37,582 bases of DNA from a virus. Position 1 is the first letter of the stretch. Every line of letters starts with the position of its first letter. The DNA lies in the IMG/VR virus record IMGVR_UViG_3300013093_002447, positions 1 through 37,582 of that record, one strand, 5' to 3'. The translations under genes were made by a program, and so were the position numbers. A model generated the notes under the pieces. It was not told the origin of the DNA. It worked only from the letters and a program-made list of their open reading frames with translations, and made no database searches. Below, piece by piece: positions 1 to 7,424 of the stretch.

Positions 1-11
1 GGTTTCCTGTG

Positions 12-17
12 TATAAT
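12..17 (+). promoter_or_regulatory. Sigma-70 -10 box ahead of pqqA
   Basis: A perfect TATAAT lies 56 bp upstream of the pqqA start. With the 17-bp spacer seen at most other promoters here, its -35 box would fall just outside the left edge. The assignment therefore rests on the -10 box alone. Confidence 0.5.
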
Positions 18-73
18 AGATATAAGTACTAAAGCAATAGAGTACTTAATTTTGTTAACAAAGGAGAATTACT

Positions 74-145
74 ATGTGGACCAAACCAGAAGCAACAGAA
101 ATGCGTTACGGTTTTGAAGTTACAATGTATGTAATGAATCGTTAA
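74..145 (+). CDS. pqqA: PqqA, PQQ precursor peptide (23 aa)
   Basis: This is a 23-residue peptide starting MWTKPEATEM and ending in GFEVTMYVMNR. In PQQ biosynthesis the Glu and Tyr of a conserved E-x3-Y motif in PqqA are cross-linked by PqqE and then excised to become the cofactor; here they are Glu15 and Tyr19. Length, the N-terminal MW-x-KP and the GFEVTMY core all match proteobacterial PqqA. The RBS AAGGAG sits 7-8 nt before the ATG, and a strong terminator follows, so it is a single-gene transcript. No other pqq gene is in the window, so PqqB-E would have to come from the host or from elsewhere in the phage. It is too short for usual gene finders. PQQ serves dehydrogenases such as methanol dehydrogenase, which hints at the host. 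Confidence 0.88.
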   Translation: MWTKPEATEMRYGFEVTMYVMNR

Positions 146-157
146 TTCAAAAACAAA

Positions 158-180
158 AAAGCCCTAGCAATTAGGGCTTT
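158..180. terminator. Bidirectional rho-independent terminator
   Basis: The stem AAAGCCCTA (158-166) pairs with TAGGGCTTT (172-180) around a 5-nt loop, with an A-rich left flank and a T-rich right flank. It lies between pqqA and the convergent gene at 204-479 and can stop both. Confidence 0.9.
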
Positions 181-203
181 TTCTTTGGCTAAAGTTTTAC
201 CAA

Positions 204-479
204 TTATTGCATCATTGGAAATACACCGCACAGGAATGCCAATGCTTGTTCCAAAGTAATTTGGTCTTCATCAGCAACCACAGCCATATCTGCTTCGTTT
301 TCTTGGCGTAGTGCAACCATTTGGGCCGCACCCTCTTCAGCTGTAATTGTGCCATTTTGTCTTTCTTGGGCAATGGCCAAAGCCTGTGTAGCGATGCTGG
401 CTACTGTAGCATCAGTACTAGTTGTTAGGGTAGTCATAGTGGCTAATGCCGCTGTAACATTTGGATCGATATCTGCCAT
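204..479 (-). CDS. Hypothetical protein, 91 aa
   Basis: No family is recognised. The protein begins MADIDPNVTAALATM, is rich in Ala, Thr and Glu, looks mostly helical and has a hydrophobic C-terminus (ALAFLCGVFPMMQ). The RBS GGAGATT lies just before the ATG. It is the only minus-strand gene in the first 7.5 kb and converges on pqqA across a shared terminator. No signal peptide or clear membrane segment is seen. Confidence 0.75.
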   Translation of the reverse strand: MADIDPNVTAALATMTTLTTSTDATVASIATQALAIAQERQNGTITAEEGAAQMVALRQENEADMAVVADEDQITLEQALAFLCGVFPMMQ

Positions 480-539
480 ATAATCTCCTATTGGATCAGT
501 TCACTTATTTACCCAGATCTGTTTTGGTAAAAAAAATTC

Positions 540-568
540 TTGCGTTTGAATAGGTTTTGCCGTATAAT
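540..568 (+). promoter_or_regulatory. Sigma-70-type promoter
   Basis: TTGCGT (540-545), a 17-bp spacer and TATAAT (563-568), about 46 bp upstream of the gene at 615. The -35 is imperfect and the -10 is perfect. Confidence 0.7.
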
Positions 569-614
569 AGTAACTGTAGTTGTAGCAACAACCTAAACAC
601 ACAGGAGAAGTACC

Positions 615-944
615 ATGAATGTAGATTCAACAATTTTAGCAGTTAAGAAGTTTTGCAAGGCCAATAGTGGCGATGAGCAAATTTGGTCCGGTAATAAAAG
701 CACGTATCACTGGAACATTGGCAAGATTACTAGCCAAGGTATTATGAACGGTGTTGTACGTAAATTGGCAGGTATTACAGCCACAGGTGAACAGATTTGG
801 GTAGTAGCTGGTTCATTTAAGATCATGCCAGATGGCACTATCGCTCGCTTTACAGGTCTTCCAAAGAAATTCCAAACTGGTCTAGATTTGGCTACAGAGA
901 CTGTAACAGTTCCTTCTACAAGTGATGTTACTGTAACAGCGTAA
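615..944 (+). CDS. Hypothetical protein, 109 aa
   Basis: The family is not recognised. It starts MNVDSTILAVKKFCKANSG with RBS CAGGAGAAG, behind its own promoter. The middle has repeated GxxTxxGxxxG stretches and the tail is beta-like and threonine/valine rich (VTVPSTSDVTVTA). It is probably soluble, with no signal peptide. The next gene begins 4 nt after the stop, so the two are likely co-transcribed. Confidence 0.75.
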   Translation: MNVDSTILAVKKFCKANSGDEQIWSGNKSTYHWNIGKITSQGIMNGVVRKLAGITATGEQIWVVAGSFKIMPDGTIARFTGLPKKFQTGLDLATETVTVPSTSDVTVTA

Positions 945-948
945 TCTT

Positions 949-1341
949 ATGACTATGCATCTTGAAGGTCCGTGGCTCAGCACTACGGGCAAGAAAAAAG
1001 GTCCAAAGAAATGGGCAAGTGCTGAACACAAACGCAAAGCTGAAGAAGCAGAACGTTCGTGGAAAGAAATGCTCAAACGACACGGCATTGAACAGGAAGA
1101 ACGTAAACGCAAACGTGCTTTGAGTTCTGAGGTATGGAAGCCAGATCCAAAAAGCGAACCATATCGCAGACAGACTGAGCATCATGCTAGTTTACCGTTT
1201 ACCGCTGGTCCGTGCCTTAAAGCACCAGACAAGGTATATACTGGAGATAAAATCAAAGGTATTGGTACTATGCACAAGTCTAATGCTGTTCCAATTTTTT
1301 CCGATCAAGAAGCAGTTGATATTTCTAAGATGCGGAGATAA
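949..1341 (+). CDS. Hypothetical phage protein, 130 aa, basic
   Basis: A very Lys/Arg/Glu-rich N-terminal half (GKKKGPKKW, then a probable charged helix) is followed by a segment ending KVYTGDKIKGIGTMHKSNAVP and a terminal KMRR. I recall similar small proteins from phage genomes, with no known function; this is recollection, not a search. The start could be at 949 or at the second ATG (955). There is no good RBS, so translation may be coupled to the preceding gene. Confidence 0.75.
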   Translation: MTMHLEGPWLSTTGKKKGPKKWASAEHKRKAEEAERSWKEMLKRHGIEQEERKRKRALSSEVWKPDPKSEPYRRQTEHHASLPFTAGPCLKAPDKVYTGDKIKGIGTMHKSNAVPIFSDQEAVDISKMRR

Positions 1342-1358
1342 TTTGGTAATATCAATGA

Positions 1359-1387
1359 TTGACATCATGGTAAAATCAAGTTATAAT
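1359..1387 (+). promoter_or_regulatory. Consensus sigma-70 promoter for the lipoprotein cassette
   Basis: TTGACA (1359-1364), a 17-bp spacer and TATAAT (1382-1387): both hexamers are perfect. It drives the genes from 1416 onward. Confidence 0.85.
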
Positions 1388-1415
1388 ATTAACACAGTCA
1401 CACACAGGAGGTAGT

Positions 1416-1541
1416 ATGAAATTTATTGTAGGAGTTATTTTTGGTATTCTAATTGTTACCGTAGGGTTTCAAGGTATCGCCAAAATTTTTGATAACGGTG
1501 TTTCTAAGGTACAAGAACTTAGTAAGGAGGCCGCAAAATGA
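1416..1541 (+). CDS. Small single-span membrane protein, 41 aa
   Basis: A 41-residue protein: MKFIVGVIFGILIVTVGFQ forms one membrane helix and a short charged amphipathic tail ends in KEAAK. The strong RBS CAGGAGG precedes the ATG and a consensus promoter lies about 30 bp upstream. Its stop overlaps the next start (ATGA), tying it to the lipoprotein genes that follow. Function is unknown. Confidence 0.75.
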   Translation: MKFIVGVIFGILIVTVGFQGIAKIFDNGVSKVQELSKEAAK

Positions 1542-2014
1542 AAAAGGCACTATTGCTTATTCCTATCATTGCTCTGCTTACCGCTTGTGCTGGCATGAAA
1601 GAAGTTGAAGACCGCAAGACTTATGCAGAACCTAGCTGGTATAAAGATTGCGCCCAATCAGGTACTGAAGGTTGGTTCTGGTGGGAAAAAGAGTATGCGT
1701 ATGCTTGTGGTGCAGGTGAAAGCGTTTACGCTCAAGCCGCAGAAGAGCAGATGTATGCTATCGCTATGAACAACTTTGCCAAACGTATTAATGGTAAAGT
1801 AAACTCAGAAACTGAAATTAAGTTTGTTGATGACAAAAAGTCTACACATACTGTAATTAAGTATTCTGTAACTGACACAGCTATCCGTGAACATGTACAA
1901 CGTGATGTTGGACACTTTACAATGGATGGTCATCACTATACCTTTGTTCGTCTAAAGATGCCTAAGGCTACTTTCGACCAGCTGATTGCTGAAGCAAAGT
2001 CAAAGGTGCAATGA
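1538..2014 (+). CDS. Lipoprotein, LPP20-like, 158 aa
   Basis: The signal peptide MKKALLLIPIIALLTAC ends in a lipobox (LTAC, Cys17), so it should be a lipid-anchored envelope protein. The mature part has an aromatic stretch (GWFWWEKEYAYACG) and an alternating beta/helix pattern that vaguely resembles LPP20-type lipoproteins; that label is tentative. The start overlaps the 41-aa membrane gene and the stop overlaps the next lipoprotein, so these genes form one translationally coupled operon. With its neighbours it probably alters the host outer membrane. Confidence 0.78.
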   Translation: MKKALLLIPIIALLTACAGMKEVEDRKTYAEPSWYKDCAQSGTEGWFWWEKEYAYACGAGESVYAQAAEEQMYAIAMNNFAKRINGKVNSETEIKFVDDKKSTHTVIKYSVTDTAIREHVQRDVGHFTMDGHHYTFVRLKMPKATFDQLIAEAKSKVQ

Positions 2015-2370
2015 TGCATCCCTATAGAGTGAAAGAACTAATGTGGGCTGTGATCATTTTGTTATTCATTATGATCGCGGCACTAACAGGTTGTAGTTCT
2101 GCTCCAACACAAATGACGGCTCGTCAGTACTGTCATACTAGCCAAGAAATACGTTCTAAGGATGGAAGTCGAGTATCAAGCGAAACACTAGTTAAGTGTA
2201 ACGATGATCCAGTTGAACGTGTTGTAATCAAGCAGGCTGGTATTGCTAGTAACTGTAAAGAGTATACTTATTGGGTAACCCTAAACAACTTACCTGTACA
2301 ACAAAGAGGAATGGCTTGTGAAAAGTTTAACGGTGCTTGGGAAATTCTTCCAAACTACACTTATAACTAG
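2011..2370 (+). CDS. Lipoprotein with 17-kDa surface-antigen-like C-terminus, 119 aa
   Basis: A signal peptide with lipobox LTGC (Cys28) is followed by a domain with the pattern NCKEYTYWVTLNN...QRGMACEKFNGAWEI. That pattern resembles the C-terminal half of rickettsial-type 17-kDa/RT0821 surface antigens (CREY...V..G....G.ACR..DG.W.I). Two starts are possible (2011 or 2014); the first overlaps the upstream stop. The 3' end overlaps the next gene by 53 bp in another frame. An outer-membrane location is inferred from the lipobox. Confidence 0.75.
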   Translation: MMHPYRVKELMWAVIILLFIMIAALTGCSSAPTQMTARQYCHTSQEIRSKDGSRVSSETLVKCNDDPVERVVIKQAGIASNCKEYTYWVTLNNLPVQQRGMACEKFNGAWEILPNYTYN

Positions 2371-2761
2371 TTTGCTAGTACCTACACTTGCGTTTGCAGA
2401 TCCTCTGAACGCAGGTGATAGTGTAACAGGTCCACTAAGACCAGTAAGCGGGTTTATTGACTTTATAGTTAATTACGCACACTGGAATGGTGGCTTGTTG
2501 GACCGGCAGGACAAGCAGGTGTATCAACGTAGTCTTATGATCATGTTGGAAAATGTTCCAATGGGTCAAACTGTAGAATGGTACAGCGATCGTAACGCAG
2601 ATGTTTCTGGTCGTATGCGAGTAGTGTATGGATATCAGACCAGCAATGGTTATTGCCGTACATACCAATCACAGGTATCTAAAGGTGGGAATGTCAAAGA
2701 ATGGCAAGAAGAAGCATGCCGTAGCGATGATAATCCTAGGTGGGAATTTAACTATAAATAG
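2318..2761 (+). CDS. Secreted 17-kDa surface-antigen-like protein, 147 aa, GTG start
   Basis: It starts at a GTG inside the preceding gene (53-bp overlap) with RBS AAGAGGAA upstream. The overlap is credible because the first residues make a good signal peptide (MKSLTVLGKFFQTTLITSLL, cleavage near AFA-DP). The C-terminus GYCRTYQSQVSKGG...EEACRSDDNPRWEF has the same Cys-x-n-Cys-R pattern as the surface-antigen family and as its neighbour, so the two are distant paralogs. There is no lipobox, so it is probably periplasmic or loosely attached. The end of the gene carries the late-promoter octamer for the next gene. Confidence 0.72.
   Translation: MKSLTVLGKFFQTTLITSLLVPTLAFADPLNAGDSVTGPLRPVSGFIDFIVNYAHWNGGLLDRQDKQVYQRSLMIMLENVPMGQTVEWYSDRNADVSGRMRVVYGYQTSNGYCRTYQSQVSKGGNVKEWQEEACRSDDNPRWEFNYK
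2753..2760 (+). promoter_or_regulatory. T4-like late promoter octamer
   Basis: TATAAATA ends 7 nt before the ATG at 2768. With T4 spacing (octamer -13 to -6) transcription would start around 2766, giving an almost leaderless mRNA. Confidence 0.6.
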
Positions 2762-2767
2762 AAACTT

Positions 2768-4129
2768 ATGCTGACAGCTTATCTAACTCTTATATCAGGT
2801 TTATTAATCAGTGTCGTAGCCATCTACTATTCAGTAGCTGGTTTGATGGCCATTTATCCTGCATCAATCGTACCTATCATTTGCATGGGTGTTGTTATTG
2901 AGTTTGGTAAGTTGGCTATCACTGTATGGCTTAAACAAAACTGGAGTCGTCCAACAGGGCTTCTTAAGTATTATGCTGTACCTGCGATTGTAGTTTTGAT
3001 GTTAATCACATCAACTGGTGTGTTTGGGTTCTTATCAAAAGCACACTCAGACCAAACACTAGTAAGTGGTGATGTTCAAAGTAAAATAGCAATTTATGAT
3101 GAGAAAATTAAAACCGCAAAAGAAAATATTGAAAGTGACCGCAAGCAACTTAAACAGATGGATGATGCTGTGGATCAAGTTATGGCACGATCCCAGGACG
3201 AAAAAGGTGCGGACAAATCCAATGCTATACGTAAAAGTCAGCAACGCGACCGCATTAGTCTTGCCAAAGACATTGAAACCAACCAGAAAATCATTAGTCA
3301 ACTTAACGACGAAGCCGCACCTATTCGTGCTGAAGTACGCAAAGTTGAAGCGGAAGTTGGGCCGATAAAATACATCGCAAGTTTCTTGTTTGGCTCTAAC
3401 CCAGATGCTAATCTATTAGAACGTGCTGTTAATTGGGTAACTGTATTAATCGTTATCGTTCTAGATCCTTTAGCGATTGTATTGTTGCTTGCTAGCCAAT
3501 ATAGTTTTGAATGGGCAAAGAAAAAGGAAGAAGAACCTGTAGCTGAGCCTGTTCAAACTAAAACAGAGTTTGAAGGTGTGCGAGATGCTGACACTGGAGA
3601 ATGGGTACAAACAGGCCCGTCATTTGAATATCAAGTTCCTCTTGAAGAATACGAAATTGAGGAACCAGTGATGGACTGGCCAGAACCAATCCATATGACC
3701 AATACCAGTAACCCGATCGACTTCCCTAAAGAAGAAGTAATCAAGTTTTATCCAAAAGCTAAACCTAGCAAGACATTTGAAGAAGAAAGCGATGATGTAA
3801 AAGAATTCTTTGCCAAAGGTAAAGCTGTTGCTAAAACATTAGATACTACTCCACCGGCTCCAATTAACTACAGCTTTCTTGAGGATGTCCAAGATGAGGA
3901 AGTTATTCCTGTAGAGATTACACATACTCCGCATGGAATAATAATTGAAGATTCTGCAGGTACACAAGAAATTACTATGGACGAAAGACCTGGTGACTAT
4001 ATTTCAGATGCTACCTACATTCAAAATGAAGAACAAGCAGAAAGTAATGTTTGGACTAAGATCGCTAACAAGACTATAACAGAAGAAGAATATCTAGAAG
4101 AAGCTAAAAAGCGAAAAGATGTCAAGTAA
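2768..4129 (+). CDS. Multi-pass membrane protein with coiled coil, 453 aa
   Basis: Three membrane helices lie in the first 92 residues (about 5-27, 31-55, 69-92). A charged coiled coil follows (about 100-205), then a fourth helix near 221-243 and a long acidic Pro/Glu-rich tail of some 200 residues. I do not recognise a named family. The predicted shape (membrane anchors flanking a coiled coil, disordered tail) suggests a scaffold or envelope-associated phage protein. There is no Shine-Dalgarno, and a late-promoter octamer abuts the start. Its last codons overlap the next gene by 11 nt. Confidence 0.8.
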   Translation: MLTAYLTLISGLLISVVAIYYSVAGLMAIYPASIVPIICMGVVIEFGKLAITVWLKQNWSRPTGLLKYYAVPAIVVLMLITSTGVFGFLSKAHSDQTLVSGDVQSKIAIYDEKIKTAKENIESDRKQLKQMDDAVDQVMARSQDEKGADKSNAIRKSQQRDRISLAKDIETNQKIISQLNDEAAPIRAEVRKVEAEVGPIKYIASFLFGSNPDANLLERAVNWVTVLIVIVLDPLAIVLLLASQYSFEWAKKKEEEPVAEPVQTKTEFEGVRDADTGEWVQTGPSFEYQVPLEEYEIEEPVMDWPEPIHMTNTSNPIDFPKEEVIKFYPKAKPSKTFEEESDDVKEFFAKGKAVAKTLDTTPPAPINYSFLEDVQDEEVIPVEITHTPHGIIIEDSAGTQEITMDERPGDYISDATYIQNEEQAESNVWTKIANKTITEEEYLEEAKKRKDVK

Positions 4130-4511
4130 AATAACTTTAATAACACCACCAGACATATACGAAAACTCAAACTTCAGTGTCTTGTTCTTGGGCATGACTA
4201 CTGAAGATCAAGAAAAAACCAGCAACTGGTTAGCTAGCCAACCTAGCTATCCAGATGTAAATTTTTACTACTACCAAGGCGAGAATAATCCTAGTTGGTT
4301 ATTGTATGCGACTAACAGAGCGGATGCCAAATTCTTGAACCTTGACTGCGAACATGCTATAATTAATATTATGGCCAGCTATATTGCTAGTCGCCCAAAC
4401 GTATACTATATGACCAAGAACGAAAGTTTGGCTTCTCTTATAAGCCACGTTAATAATAACCGTGTTTTAAGTATTGAACAATTTCTAGAAAGGGCATTTG
4501 ATGTCAAGTGA
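4119..4511 (+). CDS. Hypothetical protein, 130 aa
   Basis: It begins MSSKITLITPPDIYENSNFSV. The opening beta strand with TPPDIYE, a central YYYQGE...LLYATNRAD and a helical end suggest a small alpha/beta domain of unknown function. It overlaps the genes on both sides by about 11 nt at two junctions that share the same 10-mer GATGTCAAGT. It lies between a membrane protein and clpX and is likely co-expressed with both. Confidence 0.75.
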   Translation: MSSKITLITPPDIYENSNFSVLFLGMTTEDQEKTSNWLASQPSYPDVNFYYYQGENNPSWLLYATNRADAKFLNLDCEHAIINIMASYIASRPNVYYMTKNESLASLISHVNNNRVLSIEQFLERAFDVK

Positions 4512-5751
4512 TAAAGATTTACATTCCTGTAGTTTTTGCGGTAAGAGCAAAGAGGATGTTGAAAAGTTAATTGTAGGGGGCGATAACATTGGCATTTGTA
4601 ATGAATGTATCGATCTATGCTCTAATATCCTGCATGAAGAAAAAGTAAAAGACTTTCCTGAAGCAGAAGAAAAACAAAAGTTTAATCCAACTAAGATTAA
4701 AGACTATCTTGATCAATATGTAATTGGACAGGATCAGGCTAAAATCGCTTTATCAGTTGGAGTATCACAACACTACAAGCGTATCAATAGTCCAAGCAAA
4801 GATATCAAGTTAGAAAAAACTAACGTGCTTATGCTAGGCCCTACAGGCTGTGGTAAAACTATGATGGCCAAAAAGATTGCAGAGTTCTTGGATTTGCCAT
4901 TCGCTGTATGTGATGCTACAGGACTTACTGAAGCAGGTTATGTAGGTGATGACGTAGAAAGCATCTTGACTCGTTTGTTAAGTGTTGCAGATGACGATAT
5001 CAAAAAAGCAGAACACGGCATTGTTTATATTGATGAAATTGACAAGATCGCCCGCAAAGGTGAAAATGTTAGTATTACCCGTGACGTAAGCGGCGAAGGT
5101 GTACAGCAAGCACTATTAAAGATTATTGAAGGCTCTGTAGTACGTGTACCCTCAGGTAGTAAGCGTAAACACCCTAAGGGTGATATGATTGAAATCGATA
5201 CTTCAAATATCTTGTTTATTTGTGGTGGTGCGTTTGTGGGCATAGACAAGGTTATTAGTGCTAGATCCGAAAAGAGTTCAATTGGATTTAACAGCAAAGT
5301 TGTTAGCAAATCAGAAGATACAAACCACTACGAAAACTTTAGTACCAAGGATCTTATTACCTATGGACTTATACCAGAGTTTATTGGACGTTTTGGTTTA
5401 ACCGTTAACGTAAACGAACTTACTGTTGATGAGTTGGTTAGTATTCTTAAGGAACCAAAAAACAGTATCGTTAAACAATACCAATATATCTTTAAACTAG
5501 ATGGTATTGAACTAAAGTTTGAAGATGACGCATTACGTGTTATTGCTGAACGTGCTAAAGAACAAAAAACTAACGCTCGTGGCCTAAAACAGATTATTGA
5601 AAAGATGTTAATGCAATATCAGTTTGAAAGTGTGGACCTAGCGGAGCGTGGTTTGACTACAATAGTGATAAGTAAAGATACAGCCGAAGGAGGCAAAGCG
5701 GTACTAATTTTTGATAAAGATAATGGCAAAGAATTACAACAATCAAACTAA
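4501..5751 (+). CDS. clpX: ClpX, AAA+ unfoldase of the Clp protease
   Basis: Full-length ClpX (416 aa). The N-terminal zinc-binding domain has CxxC pairs near residues 10/13 and 33/36. The AAA+ core has Walker A GPTGCGKT, Walker [10 protein letters not shown], pore loop GYVG, the RKH-type loop (SKRKHPKGD), a kept IGF loop (SSIGFNSKV) and LIPEFIGR. In the family the IGF loop docks ClpP, so the phage protein should be able to use host ClpP. The ATG at 4501 is preferred over the TTG just upstream. ClpX unfolds tagged substrates for degradation; phage roles could include redirecting proteolysis or disassembling complexes. A ClpS gene is also present at 13610. Confidence 0.95.
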   Translation: MSSDKDLHSCSFCGKSKEDVEKLIVGGDNIGICNECIDLCSNILHEEKVKDFPEAEEKQKFNPTKIKDYLDQYVIGQDQAKIALSVGVSQHYKRINSPSKDIKLEKTNVLMLGPTGCGKTMMAKKIAEFLDLPFAVCDATGLTEAGYVGDDVESILTRLLSVADDDIKKAEHGIVYIDEIDKIARKGENVSITRDVSGEGVQQALLKIIEGSVVRVPSGSKRKHPKGDMIEIDTSNILFICGGAFVGIDKVISARSEKSSIGFNSKVVSKSEDTNHYENFSTKDLITYGLIPEFIGRFGLTVNVNELTVDELVSILKEPKNSIVKQYQYIFKLDGIELKFEDDALRVIAERAKEQKTNARGLKQIIEKMLMQYQFESVDLAERGLTTIVISKDTAEGGKAVLIFDKDNGKELQQSN

Positions 5752-5968
5752 AAATCTAACTGGTTTACGTGTAGAAGTTGGGGACAACTTCAACTCTGCA
5801 CTTCGTAAATTTAAAAAGAAAGTGGACGATTCTGGACTTCTTATGGAAGTACTTAAACGTCAGCAATACGAAAAACCAACCACAGAACGCAAGCGTAAAA
5901 AAGGTGCCGCAAAAGCACGTTGGCGCAAGCAACTACGTTCACAACAACTTCCACCAAAACTCTATTAA
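5723..5968 (+). CDS. rpsU: Ribosomal protein bS21
   Basis: An 81-aa protein with the bS21 signature: LRVEVGDNFNSALRKFKKK, then YEKPTTERKRKKGAAKARW and a basic tail ending in LY. bS21 sits near the 3' end of 16S rRNA by the anti-Shine-Dalgarno and aids initiation. Phage-borne copies are known from several large and environmental phages and may steer host ribosomes toward phage mRNA. The ATG at 5723 lies 29 nt inside clpX and has no strong RBS, so it probably depends on translation of clpX. The roughly 15 N-terminal residues before the core are extra relative to cellular S21. Confidence 0.92.
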   Translation: MAKNYNNQTKNLTGLRVEVGDNFNSALRKFKKKVDDSGLLMEVLKRQQYEKPTTERKRKKGAAKARWRKQLRSQQLPPKLY

Positions 5969-5972
5969 TCAT

Positions 5973-6001
5973 TTGACTTTATCCTAACCTGATAGTATAA
6001 T
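5973..6001 (+). promoter_or_regulatory. Sigma-70 promoter
   Basis: TTGACT (5973-5978), a 17-bp spacer and TATAAT (5996-6001), placed directly before the gene at 6028. Confidence 0.82.
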
Positions 6002-6027
6002 ATTACTATCAAACAAGGAGAAGTCGG

Positions 6028-6222
6028 ATGGCTAAACAATTAGGTAAACTTGCAAAAGTAAATGAAAATATCAACATTAACCGTTACGATAACGGTTGGA
6101 TGGTTGAAGTAGGCGGTCGTGATGACGACAGCGAATGGAAGACCGCTAAGATTCTTTGCAATACAGAAGATGAAATGCTTGCTGTAGTCAAAGAGTGGAA
6201 TTCAATGCCTATTGACAACTAA
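6028..6222 (+). CDS. Hypothetical protein, 64 aa
   Basis: A short soluble protein, MAKQLGKLAKVNENININRY..., containing YDNGWMVEVGGRDDDSEW and a C-terminal helix (DEMLAVVKEWNSM). The RBS AAGGAGAAG is strong and a sigma-70 promoter sits just upstream, suggesting early expression. No family is recognised. Confidence 0.75.
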   Translation: MAKQLGKLAKVNENININRYDNGWMVEVGGRDDDSEWKTAKILCNTEDEMLAVVKEWNSMPIDN

Positions 6223-6232
6223 GGAGAAACTC

Positions 6233-6736
6233 ATGGCTCAGTGGACTGTTAGTACCTATTACAAAAAATCTTGTCAAGAAGTTGAAACATACAACCAAAG
6301 CAACGGTGACGGTAAGGTAACTGTAGTTAACGGTTTTCGCTACGGCGAATGGACTGTAGAAACTACAGACGACAATCCACCTGAGTTTGAGTTTACAGAA
6401 GTACCTGGCGGTGACGGCAAAAAGGATAGCATCAATATGCTAGACTGCGAAGTCAACAACATCGAAAGCGTTGAGCTTGTTGAAATGTTTGATGGCGGTT
6501 GCTGGTACGATGTAGAAATTGAAGGGCTTGATGAGGACGCAGAAGAAGAACTCCGCGAATTCCTTGAAGAAAATAGTCCGTACGAATTAGAAGAACGTGA
6601 AGAAGATCCTTGGTACCAAGGTGACACTGAATGGTGGATCTGGGGTCCAATTGAAATTAAAAACGAAGACGGCGAAACTGTGCGTATTATCTGTGCAGAT
6701 GCTGACGGCAACGTAATTGACTTTGTGGACGAATAA
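6233..6736 (+). CDS. Acidic hypothetical protein, 167 aa
   Basis: The ATG at 6233 with RBS TAAGGAGAAACTC is chosen over the in-frame start 21 nt upstream. The protein is strongly acidic, especially DEDAEEELREFLEE and ELEEREEDPW. Aromatic motifs (EWWIWGPIEI) are followed by a short C-terminal ICADADGNVIDFVDE. The family is not recognised; a DNA-mimic or binding role is possible from charge alone but unsupported. The stop overlaps the next start (TAATG). Confidence 0.78.
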   Translation: MAQWTVSTYYKKSCQEVETYNQSNGDGKVTVVNGFRYGEWTVETTDDNPPEFEFTEVPGGDGKKDSINMLDCEVNNIESVELVEMFDGGCWYDVEIEGLDEDAEEELREFLEENSPYELEEREEDPWYQGDTEWWIWGPIEIKNEDGETVRIICADADGNVIDFVDE

Positions 6737-6894
6737 TGGCTTGCGATCATTGCGGTAACGAAATTAAACCAAATTGTGATTGGCGTCAGGGTCGTTGTCC
6801 GCATCGCGAACCACTAATAAACCTTGACCTTTACCAAAAACGATATTATAATTTACTTCAGTCAATTAAAAACTTATTTAGAAAAGAGAAGTAA
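6736..6894 (+). CDS. Small Cys-rich (zinc-finger-like) protein, 52 aa
   Basis: MACDHCGNEIKPNCDWRQGR is followed by CPHREPL and a basic tail. Cys3, Cys6, Cys14 and Cys21 with His23 could bind a zinc ion. It is coupled by TAATG overlaps on both sides. A sigma-70 promoter for the next gene lies inside its coding sequence. Confidence 0.68.
   Translation: MACDHCGNEIKPNCDWRQGRCPHREPLINLDLYQKRYYNLLQSIKNLFRKEK
6824..6852 (+). promoter_or_regulatory. Intragenic sigma-70 promoter for the exonuclease
   Basis: TTGACC (6824-6829), a 17-bp spacer and TATAAT (6847-6852) lie within the 52-aa gene, about 42 bp before the exonuclease start. Confidence 0.72.
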
Positions 6895-7424
6895 TGGCAA
6901 AACATGTGATGGTAGACTTAGAAACTATGGCCGTTACTCCACGTGCTGTAGTGCTAACTTTGGGTGCTGTTCAATTCGATCCGTTTACTGATGAGATTTA
7001 CGATGAGCTTTATCTAAAGTTTGATCTAGATGACCAAGATAAACTCAATCGCGAAATTGATCCTAACACACTAGATTGGTGGGCAAAGCAAGATCCTAAG
7101 GTAATGGAAGAAGCTTTTAGCTCGGATGGTCGTATTAGTGTAGTTGATGGTATGGCGGCATTCCACAAGTTTGCTTGGGGTTGTGATAAGATTTGGTCAC
7201 ATGGTGCTGTGTTTGACATCATCATCCTTGAAGATATCTATCGTCAAATTGGAAAACCTATCGCTTGGGAATTCTGGCGCTGTCGTGATACACGCACATT
7301 GTTTGACTTAGAAGATCCAGAAATGACTGTAGATAAAGAACAGCAACACAATGCCTTGTTCGATGCTATTCGTCAAGCCAAAGGTGTACAGACTGTATAT
7401 CGTAAACTAGGTAAGAGTGCTTAA
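6894..7424 (+). CDS. DEDDh 3'-5' exonuclease/exoribonuclease, 176 aa
   Basis: The family's acidic residues are all present. Exo I is MVDLETM (Asp8, Glu10), Exo II is HGAVFD (Asp108) and Exo III is HNALFDA (His152, Asp157), which makes it a DEDDh enzyme. Size and sequence fit the small RNase T/Rv2179c-like exonucleases common in T4-like phages. It would remove nucleotides from 3' ends of RNA or DNA using two metal ions; which substrate is not visible. The ATG overlaps the preceding stop (TAATG). Confidence 0.88.
   Translation: MAKHVMVDLETMAVTPRAVVLTLGAVQFDPFTDEIYDELYLKFDLDDQDKLNREIDPNTLDWWAKQDPKVMEEAFSSDGRISVVDGMAAFHKFAWGCDKIWSHGAVFDIIILEDIYRQIGKPIAWEFWRCRDTRTLFDLEDPEMTVDKEQQHNALFDAIRQAKGVQTVYRKLGKSA

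Noticed and set aside
882-1185. Two minus-strand ORFs (76 and 85 aa)
   Set aside because: Both are antisense to the 130-aa gene at 949-1341, with Phe/Ser-rich sequence typical of the complement of Lys/Glu codons.
1184-1414. Plus-strand ORF of 76 aa
   Set aside because: It overlaps the better-supported 130-aa gene in another frame and runs over the consensus promoter at 1359-1387.
6340-6804. Long minus-strand ORF (154 aa, Ser-rich)
   Set aside because: It lies wholly antisense to the acidic protein gene at 6233-6736, is Ser-rich as expected from the complement of Glu/Asp codons, and has no RBS.
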